This document shows, piece after piece, positions 44,855 to 57,689 of a DNA stretch of 64,000 nt (position 1 is the stretch's first letter; each line of letters begins with the position of its first letter). The DNA is taken from the NCBI GenBank assembly GCA_035772405.1, contig JAYKKM010000506.1:1440501-1504500 (forward strand), in the 5' to 3' direction. The translations under genes were made by a program, and so were the position numbers. The notes beneath the pieces are model-generated. The model was not told where the DNA came from. It did not search any database and saw nothing but the letters and a program-made list of their open reading frames with translations. The stretch is from Chrysogorgia sp. JL179-B06. Its lineage: Eukaryota > Cnidaria > Anthozoa > Scleralcyonacea > Chrysogorgiidae.

Positions 44855-47800
44855 ATGGCATCACAGAACTTGAAGAATCATTTGAAGAAAGGCTTCGAAG
44901 TCGTTCCAATTATTCCAAACGAGCAAGCGAAGTACGGGCCATCTATTCCATTGGTGTTACCCAACGATCACGAGTACAAGTTGGCGACGAAATCTATCGA
45001 GAAGATACCGAATGTTCAACGCACAAGTGTCTACCTCGTACCAGAAGCTTTGAAGTTACTCAGTTCCATCGAGTTACCAGTCGCTATTATTTCCATATGC
45101 GGTCCAATGCGAACAGGGAAATCTTATATCTTGTCGAGGTAAATAACATAAAATAGAATAACAAAACAAGCTTTAACACGCGCGTGTACATGATGTTTAT
45201 AAAACATCTCAAACACTCTTAATGCCCATTGTTTTTAAGATTTCTACTTTTTAGGACGCCATTCGCTGATGAAGGTTATAGTATTTTAGTCGAAACGTCT
45301 GATTTTGAATTTTAAGCCTGTGTCAAATAAATTTTTTAACAGAATGCCAGGCTGCAATTATAATATTTTTAAAAAGTATTTTTTCCTTACGGAAACCGAA
45401 AATTTAAAACGTTTCTGATTGATCGTTTTATAACACCGATATTTCGGATCTAATTGGATCGCGGTTGAGTTTGTGATGCTAAGAAAGCGATTTGCCACGG
45501 GCGTCGTTTCAATTCCGTGGAAACGGCAAAGCTAGTTTTTCTTGGAATGCGCAATATATTCCAGTAATCGTGGACGGTCGCGTGACGAGGGGAGATTTTC
45601 CCTTCACTCTCATTCTTGGTAGTGGTTCAACCACTACCAAGAATGAGTGTGAAGGAAAATCTTTCCTCGTCACGCGGCGTTGATAAGCAAGTAAATTCTG
45701 TGTAGTCAGTGCGTAGACATACAAAATGAATACACTAAAAAGTTGGTGTAGAATAGGATTGGATAGGACGGGGTAGGAAAAATACAATGAAAAAGTATTT
45801 AATTTATAGATTTATACATAAAGACAGCGCGATGTTCGGCCATAGAGGTATGGTCTGGAAACTCAACGAAAGTCTTTGTTCTATCTTTTTGTTCTCCTTT
45901 ATGTAAATTTGTGCACGGTGACGGTTGGTGAACACATTGTTTTTAGGGTATAATGAAGCAATCATCGAATACTGTAATGTTTGGGTTCAATCATTCAACC
46001 GTGCAGTTTGAAGCGCCTATGAAACGAAAATTAAGTTTGTCTTCTTTTAATGAACTCCGAAAATAGTTAAGCGCGATCGTCATGGACGAAGTAAACAAAG
46101 ACAACTTTCTTTTACTATCGCAAGCACAGCTTTTTATTCTAGTTGCTCTTATCAGTAAAGCCTATTTCAAACGTGGAATTTATCATGTGTCGAATCTAAT
46201 ACACATTAGGTTCGACAAAATTCGACGTCGGTTTCAAACATCGAATTTATCATGTGTCGAACGTATAATCGGCCTCCCGTAAAAATAACTCGTTCGGATT
46301 GCATTTTAAAAGTACTGCCTTAAATCTCGTCCCAGTTTGTTTGGACGAACTTGCGCCAAGGAAACATCGTTTTTAGGTTCGACAGATATTTCGAACGAGA
46401 GAAGAGCTTGGAGAAGCTCCACACTCTCGTCCCACAGCTGCTTCGGGCACAGCTACGTCTTCAAGACAGATAATTCTTTTACAGATATTTACATAAAATA
46501 TTTACATAAAATGCTTTAGTTTCACTGATTCATCTAAATTTGCGTGATGTATACAATGAAGGAACCGTTTAATCTTATTACTGTAATGTGTTTTATAGAT
46601 ATATAGCCGAATGTCGCTGGGGTAGTACCCCAGCGACATTCGGCTATACATCGATCGCTGAGATCGCCAGGATCGCTGAACCAGTATTTCCATATAATCG
46701 CTGCGATCGCCGGGATAGAACATTTTCTATCTCCGCGATCGCCAGAATCGCTGAGCGTGTGGTTTCCATATGATCGCTGCGATCGTCGGTTTTAAAATTG
46801 AGCGATCATATGGAAACCAGGCTTTAGGAATGGTAATTTAGAGCTCTTTCATATCAGGGGTGGCGCCAATTCGTCGGGGAACGAACTGGAAGAAAAAAGA
46901 TAAAAAAGTTCGTCTTTTGTTTTCTTAAAATCGTAAAAGTAGTTTTACGCATTAACAAACGTTTCGCTAAACAACGTCAAAGGTAATCAACTTAGTTCAT
47001 CTCTGGCACAAATCTATCACCTCTGTGTTGTTTCGCGCGCTCGCTGTCATCTAGTTTTTGCGTGAATAGAGTTAGTTTCGTATACAGTAAGGAAATACTG
47101 ACTATAAAATCATGATTTTAACTGTTTTTTATTTTAATTTTTTCGGTTAAAACTGCCCCAAAATGCAGGAAATAGCGCTTCAGAGGCTTAGAAAATCAAA
47201 AATTCCCCGGGGGAGCATCCCGTCGGGGACCTTAGCCCTGCGTCGGGGAATTCCTGGCGCCACCCGGCCTGTTTCATATCTCACGTCATTCTTGAGATAT
47301 TAGGGAGTTTACGAAAGTGAAGACGACGACGGCATTCTCAACAGCATAAAACATTATATTCTAAACTCCGTAGAAGATCGTTACCATTATAGACCACTTT
47401 CAAGTTATGCCTTCAGACACTTTTGAAACTTGACAGTTTGCATAGCCATTTCAGTTAGTGTGCAGGGTAAATTTAACTAAAACTCGAAGCGGGTGACGTC
47501 GTCCACAGAACACGAAAATGCTGTAAATGAAGTCCTGTTTAGAAGGAGGACGTCATTGAAAATTCTCTCGGGACTAATAATTAAACTTAGCTTTTCTTCG
47601 GGACGAAAAATTGCATTGTTAAAAGACGACGTCCTCGATGCTCGCGTCGAGTTTTCGTAAACTCCCTATTTAGACTTATGTGATATGCAAATAAAATAAC
47701 CTATGACGTAAGAGCTTTACACATTTTTAGAAAATCAAGTATATCTTTGAAATTATTCTACGAAATCACTTGAAACTTTGCACATTACGACACTTCGTGA

Positions 47801-50800
47801 AACCTAACATCGTTGCATCAAAATAGTGATGCCAAATTAATTGACTATTTCTAATTTCTTGATTTCCTAAAAATGTGTAAAGCTCTTTACGTCATAGGCT
47901 ACTTGATTTGCATATCACAAAAGTCTAAATATCTCAAGAACGACGTGAGATATGAAAGAGGTCTAAATTACCATTCCTAATCATTTTAGGAGTTCGTTTA
48001 AATAAGACAAACTTAATTTTCGTTTCATACCCACTTTAAATATTAATAAACCTATAGAACAAAGGATTTGTGCACGGTGAGATACAACCTCGTACCCAGG
48101 GTCTCATCTCCGCTCGCCGCCGCCCCCCACGCTCGGCGAGCGGAGATGAGACCCTGGGTACGAGGTTGGGTGAAATACCGTCCAACATAAATTGCAGCTC
48201 ATTTGTTTAACAATGTTAACCGATTTGAAGTATTACCGAGTTTCCAGACCATATCTTGATTGACTACGATAGAACTTTCTTAAAACAACTGCAAGCTTGA
48301 CTTTCGATAACAGTATAGCTCATCTTCCATTGCAAAATACATTGAGGGCCATTTTAGTTGCCTTTTTCGTGTTTTGGTAAACACGACAAGTCGTTTTCCG
48401 ACATCTCGGCAAAACAACCCATGTTTACTGTTGTCGATGGCATTAACGCGCATGAGCAGAATATTATTTGCAGCATAGCAACGTTGCTCAGTAATGCGCA
48501 TGTGCAGCTTGTTATTTGTACCCTTGAAGCTTGCATATTTGCATAATGTAAATTGACGAGAGATCATTAGAAGCTCCGAGTTTGTAAGCAAATCAAACTG
48601 TGACGCTCGCGAAATAGGTTTAGTGTCTGGCCAATATAGTTTATTTGTTAACATTAAATGCATAAAATCTTGAACCTAATTTGACGTCTCATATTAGGCT
48701 TCTCTCACTGGATAATTAGAGCCAACGGCGGCCATTGCTAAGGGACCAAAGTCGCAGTAAATCTGTAGGTAGCCCACGAATCGTTTTACCCAGTAATTTG
48801 AAAAATGTCTTCTGGTCCTCTTTATAGAAAAATTATTTTATTTTGTCTATGGTAAGAGCACATAATCCAACAAAAAACCTCATAGGATCCTCGGTTGGTC
48901 CCTTAGTAATGGCGGACTTCCAGCTCGAACCAGTCTTCTTTCGAGATCAGTGGTACGCAGTTATTTGCCAGCAGCCAATCATAATCAAGAGAAAATAAAT
49001 TCAATGATAATTCTTGATATTTGGCGGAAACGACACTCGGACATTGCAAATTGACTGGAGAATGTCGACGAATGCAACACAAGTGTGAAGTTTGAATGAA
49101 TGATAATTTTACTTCTATTTATTCGTGATGTCTCAGGTTACTTGGTGAAGTTGACGCTTTTGATCTTGGCCACACCTTTGATCCCAAGACGTTCGGGATT
49201 TGGATGGGCACGCGAATCTTGAAGGGTAAAGATAAAAATGGCAAAGATGTTGCAATTCTGTTGTTGGATACCGAAGGAATTGGTGAGTTTGTGCTAAAAA
49301 TGTGTGCTTTAATTTGATCATTTTTAATTTTGTTCGGGGGATCGATTGATTACTTTCATTTAACTACTTAAGTAAAAGTAAAAAGTATCTCCTCATTTTA
49401 TACTTAAGTAAAAGTAAAAGTATGGCCTGAAAAAATATTACTTAAGTAAAAGTAAAAGTATGGCCTGAAAATCTTACTTATAAGTAAAAGTAAAAGTATG
49501 GCCGGAAAATTTTACTTAAGTAAAAGTAAAAGTTTGGCAAAATGCAACAAATATTCCAGAAAAGTACTTCTGAAACAAACTATATATATTCTCGAACCAC
49601 TAATCAACATGACAATTGATAATCTGGTACTGTACTTTCATCTGGGCGCTGTTTGGCGGCGCCAACTCAACAGTTGCCAATGACGTGCACATGCAAAACC
49701 AACTTCACGCGATTTCTCCACTCTAGATTTCCAGCGGATGGATAGAGTGGACCGAGTATTTCGCGACTCCACGTTCCGAATTTTTTTTTACTTTGCCGAT
49801 AAAACAAAAAGTAACGAAGTTAAAAAGTAATTATTTGACTATTACTTCGTTAGAAGTAAAAAGTATTTGTTGAAAAATATACTTCGTTACATGTAAATAC
49901 TGATTTTTTTTACTTAAGTAAAGTATCGAAGTAAATTTACTTCGTTACTGGCGAACACTGCTTATCATCATGTTTCCTATCTTTCCAGATGCTCCAGGAG
50001 CTAATGTTTCTCAGGATGCTGGCATCCTTGTATTGACCATCCTCGTTTCGTCCATTCTCATATACAACTCCACCAACGTACCTTACAAAAAAGACCTCGA
50101 GAAACTAGAGTAAGGAAAACCCGATTGTAATAAAATTACATCGTGGAAGAACTATTGATTTACAACAATTTTCATTATAATATCACTTTGATAATCTCGC
50201 ATTTTCCTTTTTTTGTAAATTATAGTTGTTTTGTCCGCCTTGCTGAAGGCTTTGAAGTGAAAAGGAAGGCAGGTGTTGAAGTTGGGGAAATCTCGCAGTA
50301 TTTTCCACACTTTGTTTGGCTACTTCGCGATGTCAGTCTGATTACGTCTGAAGACGAAGGTGGGAAGGAAATGGATCCAACAGACTACATTAAGAAGAAG
50401 GTGAGGCAGAATCGAGCAAATAAGACACTGCTCTACTCTACTCTGCTCTACTCTACTCTACTCTACTCTACTCTACTCTACTCTACTCTACTCTACTCTA
50501 CTCTACTTAGATCTACTCTGCTCTACTCTGCTCTACTCTACTCTACTCTACTCTACTCTACTCTACTCTACTCTACTCTACTCTGCTCTGCTCTGCTCTG
50601 CTCTGCTCTGCTCTGCTCTACTCTACTCTACTCTACTCTACACTCTGCTCCACTCTACTCTGCCCTACTCTACTCTACTCTACTCTACTCTACTCTACTT
50701 TACTCTACTCTACTTTACTCTACTCTCTACTCTCTACTCTCTACTCTCTACTCTGCTCCACTCTACTCTGCTCCACTCTACTCTGCCCTACTCTACTCTA

Positions 50801-51247
50801 CTCTACTCTACTCTACTTTACTCTACTCTACTCTACTTTACTCTACTCTACTCTACTCTACTCTACTCTACTCTACTCTACTCTACTCTACTCTACTCTA
50901 CTCTACTCTACTCTACTCTACTCTACTCTACTCTACTCTACTCTACTCTACTCTACTCCACTCTCTACTCTCTACTCTCTATAAGGTATTATCCCGCGGT
51001 ACAGGATTCAAAACAAGCAAAAGTGATGAAGTTGGTCGAGCTATTGTGACCTTCTTTCCCGATATCGTGTGCAAGACTCTGCCAACCCCTCACAGTGATT
51101 CCGAAGTGATGCGGAACATCGTCAATCATACGGATGACCTGAACCCAAAGTTCATCGAAGGAGTGCAGAAATTTATGGAGCTATTAATTTCAAAAGTACA
51201 CACGAATGGTGCTAAACGAGGTTACCAGAAAGGATCGTTCATCACAG
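44855..51247 (+). CDS. Copy B G-domain exons 1-5
   Basis: The motif set is identical to copy A. Exon 3 lacks one Val codon relative to A. Intron 4 (50401-50985) is 585 bases, a multiple of three, with no in-frame stop. Read through from exon 4, it would insert about 195 Leu/Leu/Tyr/Ser/Thr-repeat residues between the RD motif and exon 5. In copy A the intron is 1297 bases and retention would shift the frame. Confidence 0.85.
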
Positions 51248-54200
51248 GTATATATGCCATGAGAAATTATACGTCAATCTTAAAGTGCCTCTAACAACTT
51301 AAAATGATGAAGAGTGGCGCTAACAGTTCTTCGATATCTATTTTCCTTCTCGAGGTATTCAGTTATATATGATATGTTGTGTTGTGGTCTAAATCAGCTG
51401 TCGTGGTCTGGTGGTTACCACACGTCTATGAGCTCAATGCTATGAGCTGTGAGACAAATCGTGGGTCGCACCACCCCACTCAGGGTCTTTTGAGGAGAAA
51501 GTGCTGCCTTAGTAATAATACCAGCAAATGGTAAGACTTTCGGGTCTTCTCGGATAACGACCTTAAATCGTAGGCCCTCGGAACCCCTATCAATTGAGCT
51601 TCTAGCCTGTTGGGTACCGGTATTCCGTTCACCTAAAAGAGTGATAAATCTACTAAACTAAACTAAATGTTAATGAGGCACAGGATGATGTCAAAGCAGG
51701 CAAACAACATTGTGGCAATTCTAAAATTTGTGTAGATCTTCAATGTTATCCAACGAAATTACTTGAAACTTTGCACGTGGATACATACCATTTCGGCAGT
51801 ACATAACCTTTGTTTTTTAATACAATTAAGGAACGCTTCTTTGTGGATTACTGGCGGAATATGTGAAAGCTGTCAATGATCCCAACTCCATCCCATGTCT
51901 CGACAATGCTTGGCAGAACACGGTTGACCTGTTGCGAACTAAAACAATGGATGAGTTGGTTGAGAAATACAATACCACTATGACGGTAATAATTCAAACC
52001 TAATAATTAATCAATTTATTAATTGAAAACAAAATAATTAAAATAAATTAATTCACGAATTAATTAATTAATTAATTAATTAAAAATAATTGTTAATTAT
52101 TTTTAATTAATAATTAATTATTATTGTTATAAATTATTAAAGGTGCCGTCCAGTCCGTTCAGCGCATGTCCACGTTTCTGTTTACATCGTTTCTGTTTAT
52201 ATACATTACATTATATTAACATTAAACATGAAGTATTGCGGATTTGTTTTCCACGCTTGAGCTTTTCCGCCAAAAAATCGTGTTATAAGAAGCTGTTCTG
52301 TTCCTAAATGTGGATAATATATCAAACTACCACTCGCGCCTTTGCCACCTTTGACGAATACTCGCTTTCGAACTGTCGCAAATCTATTCCGTTGAAGTTT
52401 GTTGACATGTGGGGTCCCCAACGTTTGAAATATCACACATGCGCAGAACGGACTGGACTGCACCTTTAATTATTATTATTAATAATTATAATTAATTAAT
52501 TAAAAACAATTAATTAACAAAATGAAAAACTTATTAATTGAACTAATTAATTAAATTATCAATGGACTTTCACATTTAACGTTTTTTACATGGGGAGGAT
52601 TTGATGCCACAAGTAGACGGAATTAATTCATTAATTTTAATTGATTTAATTTAATTAATTTTAACTAATTTGATTAATTTCATTAATATCATTAATTTGA
52701 TTAATATCATTAATTTAATTAATTTGATTAATTTAATTAATTTAATTAATTATTTAATTAATTTAAATTAATTTAATTAATTTAAATTTTATTAAATTTA
52801 ATTAATTAAATTAATTAATCCGAACTTCACGGTTTACCTTGTACATAGGAAAAATTCGATGCCGCAAGTAAACAGAACGGTAAAGATCGTCCTATGGAAG
52901 AAGATAAAACAAGCGGCAACAGGTATGTGAAACTGCAATTAGTTACTCTAATTATCTGTCAGATGAAAAGCAAGGAAATGTTATACAAATAAATATATAT
53001 ACCTCAAAATAACTTACTTTTCTGGCTTTTATCTTTCTGTCAACTCAAATTGTTATTTTAAAAACGGAGAAACCGTGTGATGAGTTTTACTTCTTTTCAG
53101 AGGAGTAACATTGATGGGAATGCATGACGAAATACTAAAGTGTCTGACGAAAGAATTATTAGAGAAAGTTGCTCACTTTGGTGCTGCTGATATAAAGGGG
53201 TTAAAGAAAAACAGCCAGGAATTAGTTGATGTATTCCAGAAAAAAATAAGTAAGAATCCAAAATTTTGTGAACTCAGTGAAATATGGAAAGAATTTTTTC
53301 AAATAAGATAAACTTAATTTTCGATTCATTTGTACTTTAAGTTTAATAAACCTGTCAGTGAAGACTAATCACCGGTATATAAATCGTTACCGTGAAACAC
53401 AAAACATAATAATATATTTTATACTTTATTTGACCTAGAATCCAAGCAAAACTATAAACTTGCTTAGTTTACAAATACTAGGTATATGGACAAACAACTA
53501 TAGGATCTACTATTTACAAGATATACTCTATGTTCTATTAGAGTTTAGTCCATCCTCCAACAACTTAATGAACGACCTATACAATTTAATCTAATCTACA
53601 GTTTACAAGTTCATCACTCTTTTCACTCTATGTCGCCATATATAGTTTGCTCCAATTATATTAGAAATCGAGCACCATTTCATAACTGATTTAATTTCGC
53701 ATTTATCATCAGTGAATTTTCGCAGACTTCCAAAGACGTCCTGCTTTACGCATCCAAGAGAACCAAAACACATTACCACCAGCTTCACATCGTAATGATG
53801 TGATCTTAGCGTAACAACTAAGTCCTGGTAGCGACTGATTTTTTCGTCATAAGATTGTTGTAAATACAAATCAAAACACACTTTAACTTCCACCAAATAA
53901 CAGCTTTTTCCGACTTATCCACCAGGACAAGATCAACTTTACGATGTTGTAATTCAGAAAGCTCAGTCTTAAACTCAGGAAATATTGTTTCGGCCATCCT
54001 GTTAACGTACACAGGAACTCGTGGCTTGACCATCTTGATAAACGCTGCTAACCTTTTAACAATAATAATAATAACAAATACATCAACAATTATAATAATA
54101 ATAATAATAATATAATAATTGTTTTTCTTCGTGAATTTTTATTTTTATTTTTTTCGTGAATTATTAATTGAGTATTTTAATATTCTTGTTTTATTATGTT

Positions 54201-56087
54201 AGTAGTTTTATTTATTTGGTCACAGTTTTTCTTCTGTTTCCCTCCTTTTAAATAGTCCAGGTCAAGGCAAAGAAAGGTTTCACCATGGATGCTAAAGGCA
54301 AAAAGATCGAATACGAAGGAATGGCAGTTTGTGGTGGAGTGTTACTTCAGTTCATTCGCAAAAACAAAGCACTGTCGGGGGACTTTTGCACGAAGTTATA
54401 CAACGAGCTTTTCGCGCCAATTCAGCTCAAAATCGAGAACGATAATGAAAAGTACACTTTCCAGCAACTCGAGCAAGATTTCGTGAAACTGAACGTTGAG
54501 TACGCCAAGCGTGCCATTGGTCCAGAGAAATGGAACGTTCTCAGTGAGATGGACAAGAAGACAGCGGAGACACAGAAGGTAGGATAGGATAGAAACTTTA
54601 CTTAGGCCCAGTTTATAAGCGCTAGGGTTACCCTAGGAGTAAGGTTACCCTAGGAGTAAGGTTACCCTAGGAGTAAGGTTACCCTAGGAGTAAGGTTACC
54701 CTAGGAGTAAGGTTACCCTAGGAGTAGGGTTACCCTAGGAGTAGGGTTACCCTAGGAGTAGGGTTACCCTAGGAGTAGGGTTACCCTAGGAGTAGGGTTA
54801 CCCTAGGAGTAGGGTTACCCTAGGAGTAAGGTTACCCTAGGAGTAAGGTTACCCTAGGAGTAAGGTTACCCTAGGAGTAATGTTACCCTAGGAGTAGGGT
54901 TACCCTAGGAGTAGGGTTACCCTAGGAGTAAGGTTACCCTAGGAGTAGGGTTACCCTAGGAGTAGGGTTACCCTAGGAGTAAGGTTACCCTAGGAGTAAG
55001 GTTACCCTAGGAGTAGGGTTACCCTAGGAGTAAGGTTACCCTAGGAGTAAGGTTACCCTAGGAGTAAGGTTATCCTAGGAGTAAGGTTACCCTAGGAGTA
55101 GGGTTACCCTAGGAGTAAGGTTACCCTGGGAGTAAGGTTTACCCAGGAGTAGGGTTACCCTAGGAGTAGGGTTACCCTAGCAGTATAGGGTTGCCCTAGG
55201 AGTATAGGGTTACCCTAGCGCCAGGGTGAAAAAGATAGCTTGCGTTTATAAGGAAATGATCGGGCTAGGGTAACCCTAGGGGACTAGGGTGAAGTATACT
55301 CGCGCCGTCGAGCGTGTACGCGGGAAATTCGAGTGTAAACATGGCGGAAAGAAAGAAAATTCTTGCTGTATTATCGATTTTAATCTCTCTACTTCCTGTG
55401 CTTACTTCTCTTCAGTTGGATGGTGTTCTTCTTTGTTATTCAATCATGTCTATAACTGTTGAACAACTAACACTCCTTCACGTAGTTTCTCAAGTAATTT
55501 AGAAGAGCAACCACTTTTGCATCGGTCAACGACCACTTCTTTTTCTTGCTTCCAGTTTCTCCTTTTGATGCAGATGTTTTTCTTTTTCGACAAACACTTT
55601 CTTTGGACCCATGATTTTTGACAGACATTGACATACACGAGGCTTGCGAGTGCATCAAGAGGCCTGATAGCTAAAAACTTGACCCGGGTGTCCGAGTTGA
55701 ACCTATCGATTGTGTTTATAAGGCAAAAACATATCCCTAGTGCTAGGGTTTCCCTAGCTAAGTGATAGGGTGACCCTACTAGTAGGGTAACCCTAGTTTA
55801 CTTATAAACGCAACGTAGAAAAATAACTGGTCACCCGGGCGCTAGGGTAACCCTATTCCTAGGGTAACCCTATTCCTAGGGTAACCCTATTCCTAGGGTA
55901 ACCCTATTCCTAGGGTAACCCTATTCCTAGGGTAACCCTATTCCTAGGGTAACCCTATTCCTAGGGTAACCCTAGCGTATAATAAACAGGCCGTTAAGGA
56001 GGGTTACACTAAATAGTACAAAGTACTAACAAACTTGTGGCCCTCAAAAAAATTTTACAAAATGAAAATGTATATATGACGTGTATA

Positions 56088-56124
<37 letters not shown>

Positions 56125-57154
56125 GTACAAAAGTATAAAAATATAAAAATTAATGACTAAATTACATGAAAATATTAATATTATGATACAAGATGAAGTC
56201 CTAATTGCACGACAATTGAAATACACTGTGTAAAGTTAAAAGTTAAAATTAGGAAAAGACGTGAATTGCTTAAATTCTTTCTGGTAATCACGAAAACATC
56301 TATACAAAGACTGCTTAAAGACATTAAGGTAGCCAGATGAACAGACTAAGTGGCAGTTTGTTCCAAAGGTTAATAGCGGTAATGGAAAACGTTCAGCCGG
56401 CTTCTGTAACTCTAGTGAATTTAGGTGTTATTAAGCTCAAATGAGCGCTGCGTGTGTTTCTAGAATGTTGCTGACTATTTGTGACAGTTTGTTGAAATAC
56501 TCAGGAGTATCATTAACAGTACGTTTGTATACTATTATACATTTTCGAATGCCCGACTCTACATAAAAAGGTATCCAACCAAGTCTGTTAAATAAATTCA
56601 CAGTGGAATGACATGGTTGAGCATTAAGGATAATTCTAGCGCAGCGTTTCTGAAGTTTGAATACTTTTATGATATAAGGTGAACTTCAAGAAGGTGAAAG
56701 GGTACCAGGAGAAGGTGATGAAGGAGAGACTGAAGGCGAAAGAATTGGAGAACGATGCCAGGAAGAGACAAGAGGAGATGAGGAAACTTCATCAGGAGTC
56801 GCTGCGCGAGAAGGAGAAAAACGCGGAGAATTTAATGAACATGCAGAAAAATTTCGAACTACAAATGGAGAAGGTAAAATAATCGCACTCAAACCACAAG
56901 AAACATTACAGCAATGTACAGTATACAAAGTTAGTTATATGCTTTTGTTTAGCTAAAGGAAGATGAGAAAGTACGAAGACGAGAAGAAATGGAAAAAATG
57001 CAGGACCTTCAAAAAACTAACTTCGCTGACTTTCAAGATATGATAAAGGTGAGGTAATGGTAAAAACCAAAGGAAAATAGTACTTTCCTCGCGTACAGAC
57101 CTAGCAAACGGGGTTAATAAGCTCAGGGGTATTAAGCACTGAGATACCCTGCTT

Positions 57155-57223
<69 letters not shown>

Positions 57224-57610
57224 TGTAAAAACATAACTTCCTGGTAGACGTAATAAATGCTTAATTGGCGTAGAAATGAGGCGAACTACGAAACGGTACT
57301 ATCCGAAGGCGAAAATGAGTTAAAAGCCAAATAATAAATTGCTTATTAACCTTGTTTATTCGGTCTATACGGAAAAGTATTTGGCTTCAGTTTTTTCTCA
57401 CAGACCTCGCTCCTTTGTCGGTCGGTCTGTGCGTAAACCTTTATAATACTTTCCCTACATATATGTCCCTCTTTTCTTGCCAGGACTTTAACGAGACTCA
57501 AAACAAGAATATGCAGACGATGATGGACAACTTGAGCGAAGAAAGACAACAAAGTCAAAATCAAATGACTGAACTGGTTGAAGCAATGAAAAATATGCCA
57601 CCACCTAAAG
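44855..57610 (+). CDS. GBP-like large GTPase, copy B (12 exons visible, 3' end not assigned)
   Basis: The exons are 44855-45138, 49137-49282, 49989-50109, 50226-50400, 50986-51247, 51831-51985, 52849-52922, 53101-53249, 54256-54578, 56679-56873, 56953-57048 and 57484-57610. All borders are GT-AG with the same phases as copy A. It encodes about 702 residues with an intact G domain (GPMRTGKSY, TFGIWMGTR, DTEGI, WLLRDVSL), helical domain and coiled-coil tail. Exon 1 could be read further upstream in-frame, but the conserved ATG at 44855 matches copy A, where a stop lies upstream. The sequence is highly similar to copy A, with scattered amino-acid changes in the helical domain (for example LAEYVKAVN versus LEEFVKAVN in exon 6). 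The final exon after 57610 (phase 1) is not identified in the window. Confidence 0.85.
46602..46648. repeat. Short near-perfect palindrome, unit B intron 1
   Basis: TATAGCCGAATGTCGCTGGG and its reverse complement surround a GTAGTAC core. It lies in a B-only segment (about 46.0-47.27 kb) that also holds ATGATCGCTGCGATCG-type repeats and the AACCAGGCTTTA terminus. The open frame at 46082-46282 has no recognised family. Confidence 0.65.
48086..48167. mobile_element. Hairpin MITE (AACCTCGTACCCAGGGTCTC arms), unit B only
   Basis: 34-base perfect inverted arms surround a GC-rich loop of about 14 bases. The matching position in unit A (about 5210-5225) lacks it. Confidence 0.75.
48340..48952. mobile_element. 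hAT-like non-autonomous element, left end lost
   Basis: Homologous to 5580-6050, but here the right terminus is preserved (GAGATCAGTG ending 48952, then GTACGCAG at 48953-48960) and the left terminus is deleted. Confidence 0.6.
50430..50982 (+). repeat. TCTAC/TCTGC pentanucleotide array filling intron 4 of copy B
   Basis: About 550 bases of TCTAC with blocks of TCTGC, running into acceptor TATAAG|GTATTA. It is less than half the length of the copy A array and differs in variant order, so the arrays evolved separately after duplication. Confidence 0.9.
51390..51668 (+). mobile_element. SINE-like element (unit B copy)
   Basis: Same layout as 9186-9456, with tail CTAAACTAAACTAAA. Shared insertion. 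Confidence 0.45.
51831..54578 (+). CDS. Copy B helical-domain exons 6-9
   Basis: Exons 51831-51985, 52849-52922, 53101-53249 and 54256-54578, with the same boundaries and phases as copy A. Exon 9 encodes GGVLLQFIRKNKALSGDFCT and YTFQQLEQDFVKLNVEYAKR. Mostly conservative changes from A suggest both copies remain under constraint. Confidence 0.75.
53405..54110 (-). other. B-only insertion in intron 8 with a transposon-like coding remnant
   Basis: Unit B has about 650 bases here with no counterpart in A. The minus strand holds open frames (54033-53818 and 53896-53603). They contain VDLVLVDKSEKAVIWWKLKC, with an apparent frameshift, and VVTLRSHHYDVKLVVMCFGS. The combination (VDLVLVDK...) resembles endonuclease-like tails of retroelements, but I cannot name the family. 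Confidence 0.35.
55341..55502 (+). pseudogene. N-terminal remnant of a transposon gene
   Basis: MAERKKILAVLSILISLLPV and so on to a stop at 55502. A basic start followed by a hydrophobic Leu-rich helix resembles Harbinger transposase N-termini. The rest of the gene is missing. The A copy (12754-12915) is similar. Confidence 0.4.
55467..55658 (-). pseudogene. Myb/SANT-like N-terminal remnant
   Basis: Encodes CRKRKTSASKGETGSKKKKW and then SLTDAKVVALLNYLRNYVKE, the start of a Myb/SANT-like DNA-binding fold (W at the first helix, then a Leu-rich helix). PIF/Harbinger elements typically carry such a second protein. The product is truncated after about 60 residues. Confidence 0.4.
56320..56676 (-). 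pseudogene. CR1-like reverse transcriptase C-terminus (unit B copy)
   Basis: On the minus strand it reads VFKLQKRCARIILNAQPCHS and continues as the A copy does, with the frame intact across the site that is broken in A but other small deletions downstream. It abuts exon 10 directly. Confidence 0.65.
56679..57610 (+). CDS. Copy B coiled-coil exons 10-12
   Basis: Exons 56679-56873, 56953-57048 and 57484-57610 encode the charged coiled coil and end MPPPK plus one base. The exon 10 acceptor is ATATAAG here versus ATATCAG in copy A. Confidence 0.75.
57158..57222. repeat. ACAG microsatellite (unit B)
   Basis: About 15 ACAG units, shorter than in unit A. Confidence 0.85.
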
Positions 57611-57689
57611 GTATAGTAAAGCACATTAATTATCATATAAAGCTAGTCGAAAACGAAGCTCGTGGGTAAATACAAGAAATACAACAAAA

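Larger units (their letters stand above)
54605..55993. mobile_element. Complete PIF/Harbinger-like non-autonomous element
   Basis: Left end GGCCCAGTTTATAAGC after TTA (54602-54604); right end ...AATAAACAGGCCG before TTA (55994-55996). Inverted GCTAGGGTTACCCTAGG follows both ends. Internally it has a 17-bp minisatellite (about 54623-55225), a 14-bp CTATTCCTAGGGTAACC array (about 55845-55975) and remnants of two convergent genes. TTA duplication and a Myb-like remnant favour PIF/Harbinger. Confidence 0.7.
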
